Positions 9,385 through 18,395 are shown, counted from the first letter of the stretch. The stretch is DNA of 33,199 nt from Candidatus Omnitrophota bacterium (GCA_028715785.1 JAQURC010000005.1:66095-99293), one strand, 5' to 3'. The notes: generated by a model from the sequence alone, not told the origin. Numbers and translations: made by a program.

Positions 9385-9598
9385 ATGACACTGGCAAGTT
9401 TCGCAGCGAATGTCGATTTTAGCCAATGGAGCTTGAGTATTCCGGGTATCCCGGTGGAGCAAAGCGACAACACCGGGATGGCGAAGCTGTCTGAGGCCGT
9501 CTCCGCTAGAGCGGGACGGCCGAGTTCTGCAGCCACCGGAATACGAAAGATCATTGGCGTTAAAAAATCAACCTGAGCGAGAAACTTGGCAGGGTCAT
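9385..9598. repeat. ~214-bp imperfect inverted-repeat element with two internal hairpins
   Basis: Left arm atgacactggcaagttt...gattttagccaatgg...gtattccgg (9385-9445) pairs imperfectly with right arm ccggaatac...tcattggcg...aaaatcaacctg...gaaacttggcagggtcat (9537-9597). Internal perfect hairpins atcccggtg/caccgggat (9448-9479) and ggccgtc-t-ccgc-taga-gcgg-gacggcc (9495-9521). Confidence 0.7.
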
Positions 9599-9609
9599 TT
9601 GCAGCAGGC

Positions 9610-9644
9610 GGCGAAAATCTTCGTGCCGAAGCAACAGACGGAAA
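9610..9644 (-). repeat. Partial family I repeat (terminal module only)
   Basis: ggcgaaaatcttcgtgccgaagcaacagacggaaa matches the reverse complement of 21470-21504 at 34 of 35 positions. Confidence 0.75.
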
Positions 9645-9663
9645 GCGAAGGTTATTATTGAAA

Positions 9664-10386
9664 TTAATCCGAAGGCCTGAAGGAAAGGTTGCGGTCGATA
9701 AACTCAATCAATTTTTGCTGGTTGGCCGTAGAGATGTTGCGAAATTCCACTCCGATCCCCGGATACTCGTGCATCTGGACTTCTTTATCCGGCACCCAGA
9801 CGACGACCGCCTCAAGCTCCAACTCCTCATTTTTTGGCGCAAGCTTCATTTTAAGCAAAACTTCATCTCCGAGCTTGAATTTAGCGCAGCCAAAGATGAA
9901 GGCGCCCACCGCGCTTAAGTTAATTATATCGACTTTAAGGCATACCGGAGAATCCTCTTTTTTGGATTTTAATTCTATTTTTAGATCAATGGGCAGGCGC
10001 TTAAACCTGCGGCGCAGCTGCATCTTCTTGATATTCTCGATAATCTTATCTTCCTTAAAACTGTTCAGCGCCAAATCTTCGTTGGCATAAATCTCAATCG
10101 CCCTGTCGGTGCCGGAGATCGCAAATACCCCTTTAAGATGCGCCGGGATATTCACAAATTTCATCCTGCCCCGGTGGTTAATCACCTCTTTATAAGCAAT
10201 GATCACCACCGACACCCCCATATAATCTATTGCCTCCACATCCTCCAGGTTGCAAAGGATATCCGTGTATCCGTCGCGCACGCACTGGCCGGCTACCTCC
10301 ACCAGGTTAGCCGAGTCAACATCGATGCGGCCGCTTAAATCCAAAATAACGATATTTCCTGCCTGCCTTGCTTTTATCTCTAGCAT
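9664..10386 (-). CDS. STAS domain (anti-sigma-factor antagonist-like) fused to PilZ domain
   Basis: 240 aa; STAS: VILDLSGRIDVDSANLVEV...ILCNLEDVEAIDYMGVSVVIIAYK; PilZ: LRRRFKRLPIDLKIEL (RxxxR-type) plus NLSAVGAFIF ([D/N]xSxxG). Confidence 0.85.
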   Translation of the reverse strand: MLEIKARQAGNIVILDLSGRIDVDSANLVEVAGQCVRDGYTDILCNLEDVEAIDYMGVSVVIIAYKEVINHRGRMKFVNIPAHLKGVFAISGTDRAIEIYANEDLALNSFKEDKIIENIKKMQLRRRFKRLPIDLKIELKSKKEDSPVCLKVDIINLSAVGAFIFGCAKFKLGDEVLLKMKLAPKNEELELEAVVVWVPDKEVQMHEYPGIGVEFRNISTANQQKLIEFIDRNLSFRPSD

Positions 10387-10763
10387 GTTAACTTAAACTC
10401 GATTAACGGGTTGCCTTTTAAAGTATTATGCGCCGGGCAATTCTTGATAAATTCAAGCAGGGCCTTCTGCCTGCGCTCATCCAGCCCGGAGTCTTTTAAA
10501 TCTATATCAACATTGATTTTTCTAAAAGAAAAAGGCGGCTGGCTGGAAAGCTCCGCAGAAACATTGAGCTTAAAATTCTCCAAGTTTAATTTTGCCCCCT
10601 GGGCGTATTTACGGATATATACGCCCAGGCAGCTTCCTAATCCGGCCAAAAGCGTATCCAGGGGAGTCAACCCCTTGCCCTTTGCGTCGATAATGAATTC
10701 GCTCTCTCCTACTTTAACCGTAAAAGCTAAATCCTGATTGTGGGTAACCTGGGCATTATACAT
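10380..10763 (-). CDS. OsmC family protein
   Basis: 127 aa; GLTPLDTLLAGLGSCLGVYIRKYAQ ... CPAHNTLKGNPLIEFKLTC (two conserved cysteines). Confidence 0.85.
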   Translation of the reverse strand: MYNAQVTHNQDLAFTVKVGESEFIIDAKGKGLTPLDTLLAGLGSCLGVYIRKYAQGAKLNLENFKLNVSAELSSQPPFSFRKINVDIDLKDSGLDERRQKALLEFIKNCPAHNTLKGNPLIEFKLTC

Positions 10764-10786
10764 TCAAACCTCCTATCCAGTAAGGC

Positions 10787-10818
10787 ACACCCGCGTAATT
10801 CCGCCAAGCGCGGGGTGT
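10787..10818 (-). terminator. Possible terminator-like hairpin between deaminase and osmC
   Basis: acacccgcg (10787-10795) / cgcggggtgt (10809-10818) with one bulged G, at the deaminase stop. No convincing T-tract. Confidence 0.3.
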
Positions 10819-11294
10819 CAATATGCTTTTGCTTTGGCCTGTTCCTGCCAAAATTTAAAAAGCGCGATATTCTCTTTTGCCAATAATCCCGATGTGATTT
10901 TAATTTTGCTTTTACCCAGCCTCTTTAACTTTAAATTAGAAACTGCCAGCTCATTAAAACCAAAACTCCGGGCGTCTTTTATCCCGCAGCCAAAAACCAC
11001 CCTCGAGATCCTGGCCCAATGGCAGGCGGAAAAACACATCGGGCAGGGCTCGCATGTGGAATAAAGAGTGCAGCCGGATAAATCTATCCTCTTTAGCGAC
11101 TTACAAGCGGAGCGGATGGCGGTAATTTCAGCATGGGCGGTAATGTCCGTATCCTTCCAGACAAGGTTATGGCTGCAGGCGATAACTTTATCCTTCTCCA
11201 CGATACAGACGCCAAAAGGGGTCTGGCCTTTGCTCACTCCCTCCTTTGCCTTCTCTATCGCCAGGCGCATAAATTTTAAATCTTGTTTTTTCAT
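10818..11294 (-). CDS. Nucleoside deaminase (cytidine/guanine deaminase superfamily)
   Basis: Zn motifs HAEITAIRSAC and CEPCPMCFSAC. Start moved from the track's 11519 to ATG 11294 (MKKQDLKFMRLAIEKAKEG); the extra N-term of the track ORF is antisense-frame UbiA sequence. Confidence 0.88.
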   Translation of the reverse strand: MKKQDLKFMRLAIEKAKEGVSKGQTPFGVCIVEKDKVIACSHNLVWKDTDITAHAEITAIRSACKSLKRIDLSGCTLYSTCEPCPMCFSACHWARISRVVFGCGIKDARSFGFNELAVSNLKLKRLGKSKIKITSGLLAKENIALFKFWQEQAKAKAY

Positions 11295-12211
11295 CAAGCC
11301 CTTCTTGCCAATAAACCCAATATACAACTCAAAGACGTCCCCAAATTTACGATGATCGTCAAACCGCACATTTTTTCCAGCTTCTGCCTGTCTTGATATT
11401 CTCCTTTTAACATCCGGCCGGCTAATATCAGCGCAAGGACAAACACCGGAAAATAAAAAATCCCGCTTATCGCCGGGAACCCTGAAGCCAGCGCCAAAAA
11501 AAACGTAACTGCGGAACAACCAACTAAAAAGGCATAAAGAAAAGCCCCTTTGGCCTTGCCTATGCGCGCCAATAAATTCAGCTTACCGGACTGGATATCC
11601 GCCGGATAATCCGGATATTCATTGATCAATATTATATTAACCACCGCGCAGGCAATGGGGAGAGAAACTAATGTTGGCAGGATAGCAAAACGGGCTGCCT
11701 GGATATAAAACCCCGCGTTTACCGCCAGCCACCCAAAGGCGTAAGCGATGAAAATTTCCCCGATCCCCCGGCTTACCCAGCGCAAAGGCGGCTTGGAATA
11801 GAAAAATCCGCAGATTATCCCCGAAATGCCCAACAATAAAGTCCACTTACCGGTATTAAAATAAAACTGCAAAATCAATCCTAGCGCTAATGCCAGAAAA
11901 ACAACCACGCCGATTAAAATCTTTACTTTTTTAGGCGCAATGATATTTTCTACCACTACCTGGCTGCCGCCGCTAAAAAAATTTTTCTCTAAAGTTATGC
12001 TTAAACGGTCTTCTTTGATATCATAGACCTCTCCGCCATAATGCGCAGCTAACTGCACAAGTAAAGCTCCGCTTAAGCCCAGCAAAAAAACCGGCCAGCT
12101 GAATTTGCCGGCGATATAGCCGGCAAGCAAGGCGCCCAAAATATACGGCAGCACCGTCACGCTTAAAAAAGGAACCCGGGAAAGCAATAACCAGTGTTTT
12201 AACTTTGCCAT
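11294..12211 (-). CDS. UbiA-family prenyltransferase (MenA-like)
   Basis: ~305 aa polytopic protein; VQLAAHYGGEVYDIKEDR (Nx/DxxxD-like motif) and NIILINEYPDYPADIQSGKLNLLARIGK. ATG 12211 (TTG at 12217 also possible). Confidence 0.82.
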   Translation of the reverse strand: MAKLKHWLLLSRVPFLSVTVLPYILGALLAGYIAGKFSWPVFLLGLSGALLVQLAAHYGGEVYDIKEDRLSITLEKNFFSGGSQVVVENIIAPKKVKILIGVVVFLALALGLILQFYFNTGKWTLLLGISGIICGFFYSKPPLRWVSRGIGEIFIAYAFGWLAVNAGFYIQAARFAILPTLVSLPIACAVVNIILINEYPDYPADIQSGKLNLLARIGKAKGAFLYAFLVGCSAVTFFLALASGFPAISGIFYFPVFVLALILAGRMLKGEYQDRQKLEKMCGLTIIVNLGTSLSCILGLLARRA

Positions 12212-12213
12212 AA

Positions 12214-12381
12214 TCAACCTATCTGTTTACGACTACTCCTGCGTAAAGCTTTAACCATGCGGTCATAGGCCTCCTGCGCAGTCTTACCTTCGGTAAGATG
12301 CTCAAAACAGACAGCCGCAAATCCCGCCCTGTTCTTGATCTTGAAAATCTCTACCTTTAAATGCCCGATCTTCTCTAACAT
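12214..12381 (-). CDS. Small hypothetical protein (55 aa), not in the ORF track
   Basis: ATG 12381 to TGA 12214: MLEKIGHLKVEIFKIKNRAGFAAVCFEHLTEGKTAQEAYDRMVKALRRSSRKQIG. Fills the greA-ubiA gap; its stop overlaps the alternative TTG start of ubiA. Confidence 0.55.
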   Translation of the reverse strand: MLEKIGHLKVEIFKIKNRAGFAAVCFEHLTEGKTAQEAYDRMVKALRRSSRKQIG

Positions 12382-12388
12382 TAAAATA

Positions 12389-12859
12389 TTAACGCGATAT
12401 CTTGATTATTTTGTATTTTAGGATCCCGGCAGGAATCTTAATTTGCACAATCTCGTTCTCCTTATGTCCCAATAACCCCTGCCCTACCGGAGAGCTTACC
12501 GAAATTTTATTTTGATTATAATCGGCCTCAAGCTCGGAAACCAAAGTATACTCCAGATCCTCATCCGTATCCATATCCTTTAACTTTACCGTTGCCCCGA
12601 TCAAGACTTCATCTTTGGGCATATCTTTATCCAATATACGCGCACGCGCCAGCTTCTCCTCCAACTCCCTGATCTGTTTTTCATTGTGGGCTTGGGCGTC
12701 TTTTGCCGCGTCATACTCGGCGTTTTCGCTGATGTCGCCATGGCTTCTTGCCTCACCCACTGCTTTAGCAAGCTGCCGGCGCTTGACTGTCTTTAATTGC
12801 TCCAACTGGCTGGCTAATTTTTCATAACCTTCCTGCGTCAGATAAATTTCACCGGGCAT
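12389..12859 (-). CDS. greA: Transcription elongation factor GreA
   Basis: 156 aa; YLTQEGYEKLASQLEQLK, RSHGDISENAEYDAAKDAQAHNEKQI, SPVGQGLLGHKENEIVQIKIPAG. Confidence 0.95.
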   Translation of the reverse strand: MPGEIYLTQEGYEKLASQLEQLKTVKRRQLAKAVGEARSHGDISENAEYDAAKDAQAHNEKQIRELEEKLARARILDKDMPKDEVLIGATVKLKDMDTDEDLEYTLVSELEADYNQNKISVSSPVGQGLLGHKENEIVQIKIPAGILKYKIIKISR

Positions 12860-12867
12860 ATTGGCTC

Positions 12868-14136
12868 CTATCCATTTAATTGCCTGATAACCTGAATGTT
12901 TTTCAGTGTCGCCCCTTTATTGGCGATAATCAATCCATAGCCCCGCTCCGCCATCTCTTTGGCCGCAGGGAGATCGCCTAAAACCTCTTTTATTTTGGCA
13001 ACTAACTCTTGGCAATCATGCGCCATGAACGCGGCTTTATTTTCCAGGAACAGTTCGCTGATATCCCGGAAGTTGAACATATACGGCCCGAAAATTACCG
13101 GTTTTTTCAGGCTGGCCGGTTCAAGGATATTGTGGCCGCCTTTCTTCACCAGGCTTCCGCCCATAAAAACGATATCGGCAACAGAGTAATAATTAAACAA
13201 CTCTCCGATAACATCGAGTATGAATACGGCTTTATTAATGCAGGTCGGGCATGTGCCGCTGATACTGGAAATAAAAATCGGCATAAAACCTTTACCTATA
13301 GCCAGGTCGGCAATTTCTTTACTGCGCTGCGGATGCCGGGGCGCAATCAGAAGTTTTAATTCAGGGAAAACAATCAAAAGCTCCGCGTAAGCTTTAAGGA
13401 TCGACTCTTCCTCTTTGGGATGCGTGCTTCCGCAAACCAATAATTTATCATCCTGGGACAACCAGAGCTTCTGCCGGTAAGCCGCTCCATCGATTCTTGC
13501 GGCGGCTTCTAAATTAAGATCAAATTTTACATTTCCCGTAACCTGGATATTCTGTTCTGCTACTCCTAAATTTTGTAAACGCAGGGCGTCAACCTCTGAC
13601 TGCACGCAGAACCGGCTGACTTTTCTTAATATCGGCCGGATAAATAACTTGACCGCGGAATATCCGCCATAAGAGTTGTCCGAAATCCTGCCGTTGACCG
13701 TAATTACCGGTATCTTTTGCCGATAAAGACAGTTGATCAGGTTCGGCCAGATTTCAGTTTCGGCGATGATAAACATGCAGGGGTCAATCTTTTTTATAAC
13801 CTTGCTGACGATAAAACTAAAATCTAAAGGCAGATAAGTTAAAAAGTCGCCCCTCTTAATTAAACCCTGGGCAATTTTATTTCCCGTGGCAGTCACGGTA
13901 GAGATGACTATTTTCTTCTGAGGGTAAATTTTTCTCAGCTCTGTAACCAGCCCTTTAATGGCAACGACTTCCCCTACGCTTACAGCATGGATCCAGACAG
14001 GCCGGTCCAAATCCAGATCAAGCGGCAGGCTGCCCAGGCGCCTGGTGAACCCCTGGTGGAATTTTCCGCGGAATAAATACAGGGGGAGGTAAATCAGCGA
14101 AAAAATAAAAAATATTAAATCATAAATTATAAACAT
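12868..14136 (-). CDS. waaA: 3-deoxy-D-manno-octulosonic acid (Kdo) transferase
   Basis: 422 aa; VWIHAVSVGEVVA, TATGNKIAQ, ETEIWPNLI, NGRISDNSYGGY, GGSLVKKGGHNILEPASLKKPVIFGPYMFNF. Confidence 0.95.
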   Translation of the reverse strand: MFIIYDLIFFIFSLIYLPLYLFRGKFHQGFTRRLGSLPLDLDLDRPVWIHAVSVGEVVAIKGLVTELRKIYPQKKIVISTVTATGNKIAQGLIKRGDFLTYLPLDFSFIVSKVIKKIDPCMFIIAETEIWPNLINCLYRQKIPVITVNGRISDNSYGGYSAVKLFIRPILRKVSRFCVQSEVDALRLQNLGVAEQNIQVTGNVKFDLNLEAAARIDGAAYRQKLWLSQDDKLLVCGSTHPKEEESILKAYAELLIVFPELKLLIAPRHPQRSKEIADLAIGKGFMPIFISSISGTCPTCINKAVFILDVIGELFNYYSVADIVFMGGSLVKKGGHNILEPASLKKPVIFGPYMFNFRDISELFLENKAAFMAHDCQELVAKIKEVLGDLPAAKEMAERGYGLIIANKGATLKNIQVIRQLNG

Positions 14137-14145
14137 TCTACAGCC

Positions 14146-15015
14146 TTAGGCGTGCGGGTGCGCCTTATCATAAACACTCTTTAATTTCTCGGTGGTTAAA
14201 TGCGTGTAAATCTGCGTTGTCGACAGGTTCGCATGGCCCAGAAGCTCCTGCACTGTGCGCAGGTCTGCGCCGCGGTTTAAAAGATGCGTGGCAAATGAAT
14301 GCCTGAAGGTATGCGCGGAAACTCCCGGCTTAATCCCGGCTGCCTTTAGATATTTTACCAAAACAAAACGCACCCCGCGGGTGGTAATGCGCCGGCTGTT
14401 GTTATTCAGAAATACGGCATCTGCCGGTTTTTTTCTTTTATCCAAATACCTGCGGATGGCCAAAAGCGCCGTGTCTCCCATCGGCACGATTCTTTCCTTT
14501 TTGCCTTTGCCTCTGATTTTAAGGATCCCGCTGATAAAATCGATGTCATCCAGGTTTAATCCTACCAATTCCGAAATACGCAACCCGCTGGAATAAAACG
14601 CCTCTAAGATCGCCCGGTCGCGCAGCCCCAAAAGGTCATCTTTGTCTTTGCCATGAGCCGATTCGATTAATTTATAGACCTCCTCCTCGGTCATAAAGGA
14701 CGGCAGGTGCTTTTCCAGTTTGGGGCTGGAGAGCATCAGCATGGGATTGGTTTTAATGTAGCTTTCGCGGGTAAGAAATTTAAAAAAGCTGCGCAATGAG
14801 GAAAGCCGGCGGCCGACAGTGCGATTCCCCAAGTTTTTTTCCTTTAAGACCGCCAAATATTTTCTAAGCATTAAATAGTCGATCTTTTCAAGATCGGCTC
14901 CGGTGATAAATTTATTAAACCCTTCCAGGTCCAATTTATAATTTAAAATAGTATAGGGAGAATAATTTTTCTCAATCTCCAAATAGCGCACAAACTTTTC
15001 GATATACTTTTCCAT
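14146..15015 (-). CDS. Tyrosine recombinase XerC/XerD family
   Basis: 289 aa; N-term SAM-like KNYSPYTILNYKLDL; catalytic GLRISELVGL, GKGKKERIVPM, HTFRHSFATHLLNRGADLRTVQELLGHANLSTTQIYTHLT. Confidence 0.93.
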   Translation of the reverse strand: MEKYIEKFVRYLEIEKNYSPYTILNYKLDLEGFNKFITGADLEKIDYLMLRKYLAVLKEKNLGNRTVGRRLSSLRSFFKFLTRESYIKTNPMLMLSSPKLEKHLPSFMTEEEVYKLIESAHGKDKDDLLGLRDRAILEAFYSSGLRISELVGLNLDDIDFISGILKIRGKGKKERIVPMGDTALLAIRRYLDKRKKPADAVFLNNNSRRITTRGVRFVLVKYLKAAGIKPGVSAHTFRHSFATHLLNRGADLRTVQELLGHANLSTTQIYTHLTTEKLKSVYDKAHPHA

Positions 15016-15017
15016 AA

Positions 15018-17006
15018 TTATTCTTTATCCTCAGGCAGAGTGCGCGCGGTAAATGTGCACTTGGGAAAATTAGAGCAGCCGTAGAAAACACCGCGTTTAG
15101 AATGGCGCTCGATCAATTCTCCGCCGCAATTTTCAATGGAGCATTTAACCCCGGAGGTAATGGATTTTGAATTTTTGCACTTAGGAAAATCAGAGCAGCT
15201 TAAAAATTTACCGCGCCTGCCCCATTTCACAATCAAAGGCTTGCCGCATTTTTCGCAAACCTGATCGGTAACAATCACTTCCTTGACAATATTTGCCTGG
15301 GCAAAATCCAGGCTCTCTTTAAAAGGCGCGTAAAAATCTTCTAAAACTTTTAGCCGGCTAAGTGTGCCCTCTTCGATCTGATCCAGCTCCTCTTCCATAA
15401 ACGCGGTAAACTTAAAATCGAGGATTTTAGGAAAATATTCCACCAGCATGTCATTGACCTTAAAACCCAGCTCCGTCGGATTAAGGTAACCTTTTATCCG
15501 GCGCACGTAATCGCGCATAATAATCGTATAAATGATCGGCGCATACGTCGAAGGCCGGCCAATCCCCTCCTCTTCAAGGGCCTTAATTAAAGAGCTGTCC
15601 GAATACCTGGGCGGCGGCTTGGTAAAATGCTGCGAGGGAGTAAGTTTCTCTAACCCTAAAATTTCCCCCTCTTCAAGCGGAGGGATCACATTCTTGGCTT
15701 TTTCTTTTTCCTCATCCTCTTTTTCCTCATCCTCACTCTTATTATAAGCCGCCAAAAATCCTTCAAAAAGCAAATGGCTGCCATTGGCAACAAATAAATA
15801 TTTATCCGCCGCAATATCCACAGCGGTAGCTAAAAATTCCGCCGGCTTCATCTGACTGGCCAAAAAACGGTTATAGATAAGTTCATAAAGCCGTAATTGA
15901 TCGTGATCGAGAAAATCTTTCAGGCTCTCCGGAGAGCGGCAAACATAGCTTGGCCGGATTGCCTCATGCGCCTCTTGCGCGGATTTCTTGGCTTTAAAAA
16001 TATTGGGCTTCTCCGGAAGAAAATCTTTGCCAAAACTCCTGCCGATATGCTGGCGCACCTCCTGGATTGCAACGCTGGCGACATTCGGAGAATCCGTACG
16101 CATATAAGTAATTAAACCTACGGGATTATCTTCTCCGATATTGATGCCCTCATAAAGCTGCTGGGCCACCAGCATCGTCTTGGAAGCGTTAAACCTGAGT
16201 TTATTAAACGCTTCCTGCTGCATCGTGCTGGTAATAAAGGGAGCCGCAGGATAACGCTTTTTTTCTGTTTTTTTGATCTCTAAAACTTTAAACTCTTTAT
16301 CCTTTAGCTGATCGCAAATGCCCTGCGCGTCTTGCTGGCGGCTGATCTCTGCTTTCTGACCGTCGATTTTTTCAAGTTTGGCGCAAAAATGGCTCTCTCC
16401 GGAAACCCTGGGCTTAAATAATTCCGCGGCGATCTCCCAATATTCGCTGGCAACAAATTTTTGGATCTGCCTCTCCCTTTCCACGATCAACCTTAATCCC
16501 ACCGATTGCACGCGCCCGGCGCTTAAGCCGCGGGCAAGTTTTTTCCACAGCAAAGGGCTTAAAAAATATCCGACCAGCCGGTCTAAGACCCTGCGGCCGG
16601 CCTGGGCCTCGATCATTTTAGCGTCAAACTCCCGGGCGTTTTTAAAAGCCTCCTCCACCGCCTGCGGAGTAATTTCATGGAAGCTTACGCGCAAAACATC
16701 TTTGCCTTTAAAAACCTTCTCTTTTATCTGCCAGCCAATCGCTTCCCCTTCCCGGTCAGGGTCGGTAGCCACATATATTTTCTCTTTTGCCTTTGCGTCT
16801 TTTTTTAACTGTGCCAATAATTTTTTCTTGGCGGGGATAACGACATATTCCGGCTCAAATTTATTTTCCACATCCACGCCCAGCCTCTTAGCCGGCAGGT
16901 CGATAATGTGGCCCATCGAAGAAACTACGGTATAATCTTGGCCCAAGATTTTGCCGATGGTTTTGGCCTTAGTCGGAGACTCAACGATAACCAGATTTTT
17001 ACTCAA
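15018..17006 (-). CDS. topA: DNA topoisomerase I
   Basis: 662 aa; LVIVESPTKAKTIGKILG, ATDPDREGEAIGW, GLITYMRTDSPN (active Tyr), C-term Zn-ribbon cysteines. TTG start overlaps the dprA TGA. Confidence 0.96.
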   Translation of the reverse strand: MSKNLVIVESPTKAKTIGKILGQDYTVVSSMGHIIDLPAKRLGVDVENKFEPEYVVIPAKKKLLAQLKKDAKAKEKIYVATDPDREGEAIGWQIKEKVFKGKDVLRVSFHEITPQAVEEAFKNAREFDAKMIEAQAGRRVLDRLVGYFLSPLLWKKLARGLSAGRVQSVGLRLIVERERQIQKFVASEYWEIAAELFKPRVSGESHFCAKLEKIDGQKAEISRQQDAQGICDQLKDKEFKVLEIKKTEKKRYPAAPFITSTMQQEAFNKLRFNASKTMLVAQQLYEGINIGEDNPVGLITYMRTDSPNVASVAIQEVRQHIGRSFGKDFLPEKPNIFKAKKSAQEAHEAIRPSYVCRSPESLKDFLDHDQLRLYELIYNRFLASQMKPAEFLATAVDIAADKYLFVANGSHLLFEGFLAAYNKSEDEEKEDEEKEKAKNVIPPLEEGEILGLEKLTPSQHFTKPPPRYSDSSLIKALEEEGIGRPSTYAPIIYTIIMRDYVRRIKGYLNPTELGFKVNDMLVEYFPKILDFKFTAFMEEELDQIEEGTLSRLKVLEDFYAPFKESLDFAQANIVKEVIVTDQVCEKCGKPLIVKWGRRGKFLSCSDFPKCKNSKSITSGVKCSIENCGGELIERHSKRGVFYGCSNFPKCTFTARTLPEDKE

Positions 17007-18100
17007 CTATAGCTCCTCATGAATTGTTTACCCGGCAATTCTCTGATTAATTTTTTTAACTGTAATTTTAAAACTAAACTTAAGACCCGGCTGCTGGGCA
17101 AAGAACTCTTCTCCACTAAATCATCTATTGCCATAGGCTGCTGGCTTATGCATTCATAAAGCATCCCTTCCTCTTTTGTGTATTCAATCTCTTGCTTGGT
17201 TACCGGCATATTTTTTTCTTTTTTACCAACAACGGCTAAATTCAATTCCTCCAGAATATCGTCGCAGCAGGTAACCAATTTTGCCCCCTGCTTAATCAAA
17301 GCGTTGGCTCCGGCTGAACCGCTGGAATCGATCCTTCCCGGTAAAGCAAAAACTTCTCTGCCCTGCTCTAAAGCAAAATCCGCCGTAATTAATGCTCCGC
17401 TATTCCTGGCGGCTTCGGTGATTAAAACACCTAGGCTTAAACCGCTGATTAAGCGGTTACGCCGGGGAAAATTCTGCGCCAAGGGCTTGGCCTCCATAGG
17501 AAACTCAGAAACCACCGCTCCTGACCGGGCGATATCTTTGGCTAAATCCGTATTCTCCGCAGGATAAATATGGTTAAAACCGCTGCCCATCACCGCAATC
17601 GTGCGCCCTTTTATTTTGAGGGCTCCGCGATGGGCACAAGTATCTACTCCCCTGGCCATCCCCGAAACAATCGTTATCTCTTGAGCGGCTAATTGTCCGG
17701 CAAATTTTTCCGCCTGGTTTAACCCGTAAAACGAAGCTTGGCGCGAACCGACAATACCGACAGCTAAATTATCCCGCGCTGTAATACTGCCTAAAACATA
17801 AAGCACAATCGGCGCACCGGGAATCCGCTTTAAATTTTCCGGATACTCTTCATCATTTAAAGTAAGAATTTTAATATTCAGCTTCTCAGAAGAAGAAAGC
17901 TCTTTTTCTACGTTCTCTCTTTTAAAAGAAATAATGTTAGATGCAATTTGGTCCCCTATCCCCAAAATAGAAACCAAATGTTCATATTTGGCGCTAAATA
18001 TATCTTGCGGCTTGCCAAAAACTTCCAGCAATTTGCCCAGCCTTGCGCTGCCAATATTAGGAATTAAGTTTAATCCGACCAACGCTTCCAGCTCAGTCAT
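17003..18100 (-). CDS. dprA: DNA-processing protein DprA
   Basis: 365 aa; VGIVGSRQASFYGLNQAEKFAGQLA, VSGMARGVDTCAHRGAL, FPRRNRLISGLSLGVLITEA, GREVFALPGRIDSSGSAGANALIKQGA. Confidence 0.95.
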   Translation of the reverse strand: MTELEALVGLNLIPNIGSARLGKLLEVFGKPQDIFSAKYEHLVSILGIGDQIASNIISFKRENVEKELSSSEKLNIKILTLNDEEYPENLKRIPGAPIVLYVLGSITARDNLAVGIVGSRQASFYGLNQAEKFAGQLAAQEITIVSGMARGVDTCAHRGALKIKGRTIAVMGSGFNHIYPAENTDLAKDIARSGAVVSEFPMEAKPLAQNFPRRNRLISGLSLGVLITEAARNSGALITADFALEQGREVFALPGRIDSSGSAGANALIKQGAKLVTCCDDILEELNLAVVGKKEKNMPVTKQEIEYTKEEGMLYECISQQPMAIDDLVEKSSLPSSRVLSLVLKLQLKKLIRELPGKQFMRSYS

Positions 18101-18395
18101 TTTTTTCTTTTATCCCAATACCTATCTTATAACTGTACACTAAACAAAAAATTCCAACACTTAAATAAAGCATCACATCAATCAATGCAAAAGTTTTATG
18201 CGCTAAATACCAACTACAGGACCGAAAAAAATAGCGCCTCGGTAAAAACGTTAATGCCTTTTCTACTAATGGTGAACAGTGTTTTACAATAAAAATATGG
18301 TAAGAAAGAAAAAAACTAGCGGAAATTGTCGAAAGACCAATGATTGCTAATAAAACTGCCATTGTTATATACAATCTTCTATCTTTCTTATCCAT
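18093..18395 (-). CDS. Small hypothetical membrane protein
   Basis: 100 aa with three hydrophobic segments; overlaps the dprA start by 8 bp. Confidence 0.5.
   Translation of the reverse strand: MDKKDRRLYITMAVLLAIIGLSTISASFFLSYHIFIVKHCSPLVEKALTFLPRRYFFRSCSWYLAHKTFALIDVMLYLSVGIFCLVYSYKIGIGIKEKND

Noticed and set aside
9153-9707. ORFs at 9153-9353, 9196-9384, 9360-9707, 9385-9576 and 9586-9918
   Set aside because: They lie in or across the palindromic repeat island (or antisense to STAS-PilZ); coding appearance in several frames comes from GC-rich repeats. Similar peptides from 21621-21842 reflect the shared repeat, not a protein family.
11295-11519. 75-aa N-terminal extension of the deaminase ORF in the track
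   Set aside because: It lies inside the ubiA coding region in another frame; the ATG at 11294 gives a normal deaminase N-terminus and a TGATG junction.
14146-15015. Tyrosine recombinase as evidence of an integrative element or integron
   Set aside because: Sequence looks like housekeeping XerC/XerD and sits between waaA and topA/dprA in a conserved-looking operon; no att sites, cassettes or phage genes seen.
15705-15740. Repetitive ctttttcctcatcctctttttcctcatcctc tract in topA
   Set aside because: In-frame low-complexity acidic/lysine linker (EDEEKEDEEKEKAK) within a normal TopA; a short coding tandem repeat rather than a separate element.
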